In this document: positions 5,528-7,859 of the stretch, piece by piece | Layout: every line of letters begins with the position of its first letter | Numbering within the stretch: the stretch's first letter is position 1 | DNA from: DATLYH01 sp035575035 | GTDB taxonomy: Bacteria > Planctomycetota > Planctomycetia > Gemmatales > Gemmataceae | Assembly: GCA_035575035.1 (NCBI GenBank) | Contig: DATLYH010000381.1 | Coordinates: 1 to 7,859 of the forward strand | Reading direction: 5' to 3' | Length of the DNA stretch: 7,859 nt | Notes under the pieces: model-generated | What the model saw: the letters and a program-made list of their open reading frames with translations, nothing else | What the model was told of the DNA's origin: nothing | Database searches by the model: none | Program-made: the position numbers and the translations under genes

Positions 5528-6880
5528 TCATTCGCCCAGCCACAGCTGGAGCACAGCCGCCAGCACGGCGGCTCCCAACAACAGGACACCGACCCCCAGC
5601 AACAGAACGAAGGCCAGCCCGCCGGGCTCCCCCGTTGAAGGCGATGCCCTGTCTGGGCGCGCGTCGGGGTCCGCCGGTCCAGGCAATTCCTCGGCACTGA
5701 CCGGCCGGCTCACCGAGGCCGGCTCTCCGACCGGCATATCAAGGTCCGACGAAGGATCGGCCGCCCGCAGCGCGGCGATGGTTTCGGCGTACTCTCTGTC
5801 GGTGGGCCGGTCCATGGGCAGCGCCGGCTCCCCCTCGGCCCACTTCAGCAATTCCTCCCGGACCGCGGCTGCCGTGGGATGGCGGCGCTCCGGATTCTTG
5901 GCCAGCATCCGGTGGATGATGGCGGCGAAGCCGACCGGCACTTCCGGGTTGAGGTGGTGCACCGGGACAGGCTCCTCGTTCCGGTGGCGTTGAATCTTCT
6001 CTCGGGCGCTGCCGCCGGGGAAAGGGGGCCGGCCAGTCAAGGCATAATAGAGGGTGCCGCCCAGGGCGTAGATGTCGGCCCGGGCATCCACCCGACAGGC
6101 GTCGGCGCACTGCTCGGGAGCAACGTAGTCCATGGTGCCGACCACATACCCCTGGCCGCCCATCACCTCGCGGTTGCTGACCGTCTCCCCCTCGATCAGG
6201 GCCAGTCCCAGGTCGAGCACCACGGCATGGTCGTGCGGCGTGATCTGGATATTGGAGGGCTTCAGGTCGCGGTGGATCAGGCCCTGGTTGTGGGCATGGT
6301 CCAAAGCGGCGGCGACCTCGGCGAACAGGCGGGCGGCTCGCGGCACGGCCAGCGGTCCGTTGTCGGCCACCACCCGGTACAGGCTCTTGCCCGGGACAAA
6401 CTCCATCGCGATGTAGTAGATGCCCTGGGAGACGCCGACCTCATAGGTCCAGGCCAGATTGGGGTGGGCGACCCGCTGGCACAACTCCATCTCGCGGCGG
6501 AAGCGGGCCAGCAGCCGCTCTTCCTGGCGGGCCTTCTGGGGGGGCAGCACCTTCAAGGCCACCAGTTGGTTTTCGGCGCGGCTGTCGCGGGCCAGGTAGA
6601 CCGTTCCCATGCCCCCCTTGCCGATCGGGGCCAGCACCTGGAACGGGCCAAGCACCAACCCCCTCGCCGTCCCCTGGAGCAGTTTGCGCGCCTGGAAGCG
6701 GGAGAGTTTGCCGAGTTTGACCAGTTGGTTGGCGACCGCCTCGGGATTGTTCCGCTCCTCAGCCGGCAGGCCGCGCAGCGACTCCTGAAGCTGCTCACGA
6801 CTGAGCAGGCCGCTGCGGAGCACGGTCCGGAAGAAGCTCTCGACGGTGGCAGGGGTGGCACGACGCGGCGGCCTGTTCAT
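5528..6880 (-). CDS. Membrane-anchored Ser/Thr protein kinase (PknB-like, planctomycete architecture)
   Basis: The 450-residue product is a Hanks-type kinase that would phosphorylate Ser/Thr residues of unknown cytoplasmic partners. Residues 10-75 form a small helical domain ahead of the kinase fold, a pattern typical of planctomycete kinases. The catalytic domain has the glycine loop GKGGMGTV (87-94), VALK with Lys110, RFRRE with the helix-C Glu130, HRDLKPSN with catalytic Asp205 and Asn210, a DLG variant of the DFG motif (Asp223), GTMDYVAPE (248-256), and the late RHPTA segment. All catalytic residues are present, so it should be active. A Pro/Asp-rich linker (350-420) leads to a single C-terminal membrane span (422-447) with almost nothing beyond, so there is no external sensor domain such as PASTA. 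Only 6 bases separate its stop from the convergent stop of the repeat protein. It follows a NYN-domain gene by 69 bases in the same direction. The SD before the ATG is weak. Confidence 0.95.
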   Translation of the reverse strand: MNRPPRRATPATVESFFRTVLRSGLLSREQLQESLRGLPAEERNNPEAVANQLVKLGKLSRFQARKLLQGTARGLVLGPFQVLAPIGKGGMGTVYLARDSRAENQLVALKVLPPQKARQEERLLARFRREMELCQRVAHPNLAWTYEVGVSQGIYYIAMEFVPGKSLYRVVADNGPLAVPRAARLFAEVAAALDHAHNQGLIHRDLKPSNIQITPHDHAVVLDLGLALIEGETVSNREVMGGQGYVVGTMDYVAPEQCADACRVDARADIYALGGTLYYALTGRPPFPGGSAREKIQRHRNEEPVPVHHLNPEVPVGFAAIIHRMLAKNPERRHPTAAAVREELLKWAEGEPALPMDRPTDREYAETIAALRAADPSSDLDMPVGEPASVSRPVSAEELPGPADPDARPDRASPSTGEPGGLAFVLLLGVGVLLLGAAVLAAVLQLWLGE

Positions 6881-6912
6881 GGAACCTGTCCGGGACCGGG
6901 CGCGAGAATCAA

Positions 6913-6923
6913 TTCACGGTGAA
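6913..6923. promoter_or_regulatory. Small palindrome in the kinase upstream gap
   Basis: TTCAC (6913-6917) and GTGAA (6919-6923) flank one central base, giving an 11-base dyad about 33 bases before the kinase ATG and 27 bases after the NYN gene stop. It has the size of a transcription-factor site but is short enough to arise by chance. The spacer around it is more AT-rich than its neighbours. Confidence 0.2.
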
Positions 6924-6949
6924 GTTATTCTGCCGGCCGGGGAACGCCC

Positions 6950-7858
6950 TTACAATAGGCCGCCTGGATTTTGCGCGGCCCGGGGTTCTTCGGACTGACG
7001 CAAGGGTTCCGGGCCGAAGGTCAGCTCGGGCGGTGCAGGCGGCTCGGGGACGAGGCGCGGGGCGAGTCCAGCCTCGGCCGGGGGAGCAGCCGGCTCGGCC
7101 GCGGGGACCTCGGCCGGCTCGGCGGCGGGGGCCTCTTTCTCGCCGCTGTTGCCGACGGGAGCCGTTTCCGCCGTGCGCTTCTTGCCGGCGGGACGCCGCC
7201 GGCGCGATTTCTTCTTGCCTGCCGGCGCGGGGGCCGGCGATTTCAACTCTGAGCCGAAACGCGTCACCACGTAGGTGCGGCTGCGCTTGTCGGTGTCCAA
7301 CTCCAGCAGCCCTTCCTTCTGGGCGTCCTCAAGCAGTTCGCTGAAGGTGCGGTAGCCGTGGTACGCCTCGTTGAACGACGGCTTCTTGCGCTTCATGGTG
7401 TCCTTGATCATGGATGACCAGAGCACTTCCTTGTTCTCGCGCCGCAAGGCCAGCAGCGACTCCATCAACAGGGCGAAGGCCTTGCGCTTGTTCTCCGGCA
7501 GTTGCGGGCTGACAGCCTGCGGCAGGGCCGGCGGCTGGCCCAGATCCTCGTAGTAGATGAACTCGTCGCAGTTGTCACGCAGCAGGTCGGAGGTCGATTC
7601 CTGCATGCCCAGGCCGATGACATGCTTGCCCAGCTCCTTGAGCTTGGAGACCAGCGGCGAGAAGTCGCTATCGCCGGAGACAATGACGAAGGTGTCGATG
7701 TGCTCTTTGGAGTAGGCCAGGTCCATAGCATCGACGCAGAGGCGAATGTCGGCCGAGTTCTTGCCGCTCTGGCCGCGGCGGGGGATCTCGATCAGCTCGA
7801 TGGCGGCTTCGTGCAGCGGCGTGGTGTAGCTAGCGAACCGACTCCAGTCGGCGTAGGC
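6950..7858 (-). CDS. LabA-like NYN-domain protein with OST-HTH (LOTUS) domain, 5'-truncated
   Basis: The visible 302 residues (counted from base 7858) lack the protein's N terminus, which lies beyond the window. Residues 1-106 are the rest of a NYN (PIN-like) domain of the LabA/DUF88 type, a fold proposed to cut RNA. They include YADW (2-5), RRGQSGKNSADI (27-38), VDAMDLAY (42-49), VIVSGDSDF with acidic D63 and D65, and DEFIYYEDL. Residues about 124-202 form an OST-HTH/LOTUS winged-helix domain, with a helix around SMIKDTMKRKKPSF and a strand LLELD...TYVV, expected to bind RNA. After this come a Lys/Arg tract (215-228, KKKSRRRRPAGKKR) and an Ala/Pro/Glu-rich tail to the end, both likely disordered. 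The family is common in bacteria and its exact substrates are poorly known. The methionine at 7726 is internal to the NYN domain and not the start. The kinase gene follows 69 bases downstream in the same direction, so co-transcription is possible. Confidence 0.92.
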   Translation of the reverse strand, partial: AYADWSRFASYTTPLHEAAIELIEIPRRGQSGKNSADIRLCVDAMDLAYSKEHIDTFVIVSGDSDFSPLVSKLKELGKHVIGLGMQESTSDLLRDNCDEFIYYEDLGQPPALPQAVSPQLPENKRKAFALLMESLLALRRENKEVLWSSMIKDTMKRKKPSFNEAYHGYRTFSELLEDAQKEGLLELDTDKRSRTYVVTRFGSELKSPAPAPAGKKKSRRRRPAGKKRTAETAPVGNSGEKEAPAAEPAEVPAAEPAAPPAEAGLAPRLVPEPPAPPELTFGPEPLRQSEEPRAAQNPGGLL

Positions 7859-7859
7859 C

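Noticed and set aside
5879..6922. 347-codon open frame on the + strand
   Set aside because: It is antisense to the kinase, whose catalytic motifs are all in place in the minus frame.
1..7859. CRISPR array, tRNA, rRNA, insertion sequence or phage gene
   Set aside because: No spaced direct repeats, tRNA-like cloverleaf, rRNA core sequence, transposase motif or phage structural gene was found on either strand.

Overview
This GC-rich window with tightly packed genes most likely comes from a planctomycete, probably of the Gemmata type. The main support is the Ser/Thr kinase, whose N-terminal domain ahead of the kinase fold is typical of that phylum. The paired polytopic GT87-like proteins, the secreted repeat protein and the base composition agree. 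This assignment rests on protein style and is not a database result.

Layout. Bases 3-773 (+) are the 3' part of a nucleoside hydrolase gene. It converges on two tandem minus-strand genes, 3419-2079 followed by 2023-794. These encode paralogous multi-pass membrane proteins of the GT87/DUF2029 glycosyltransferase type. The upstream gene very probably starts at a TTG codon behind a perfect AAAGGAGG ribosome binding site. Bases 3433-4246 hold no convincing protein gene. They carry, on the + strand, a well-conserved class I cyclic-di-GMP (GEMM-I) riboswitch aptamer at about 3686-3780, then several GC-rich hairpins and a 74-base near-perfect palindrome (4058-4131). The first gene after the aptamer is 4247-5521 (+). 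It encodes an exported protein made of four copies of a W...(D/N)FG...VG repeat, in two pairs with an exact 80-residue period. Only 6 bases beyond its stop codon, in convergent orientation, ends a membrane-anchored Ser/Thr protein kinase (6880-5528, -). Upstream of the kinase in the same direction lies a NYN-domain/OST-HTH protein of the LabA type (7858-6950, -), cut by the window edge.

How the parts may work together. The clearest regulatory statement is that c-di-GMP probably controls a + strand transcript whose first good reading frame is the exported repeat protein, suggesting a cell-surface or lifestyle-switch role. The distance (about 470 nt) and the intervening palindrome leave this link open. 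The two GT87 genes form a probable operon for envelope glycan or glycolipid assembly. The NYN protein and the kinase are co-directional, with a 70-base gap, and may be co-transcribed. No mobile element, CRISPR array, tRNA or rRNA is visible.
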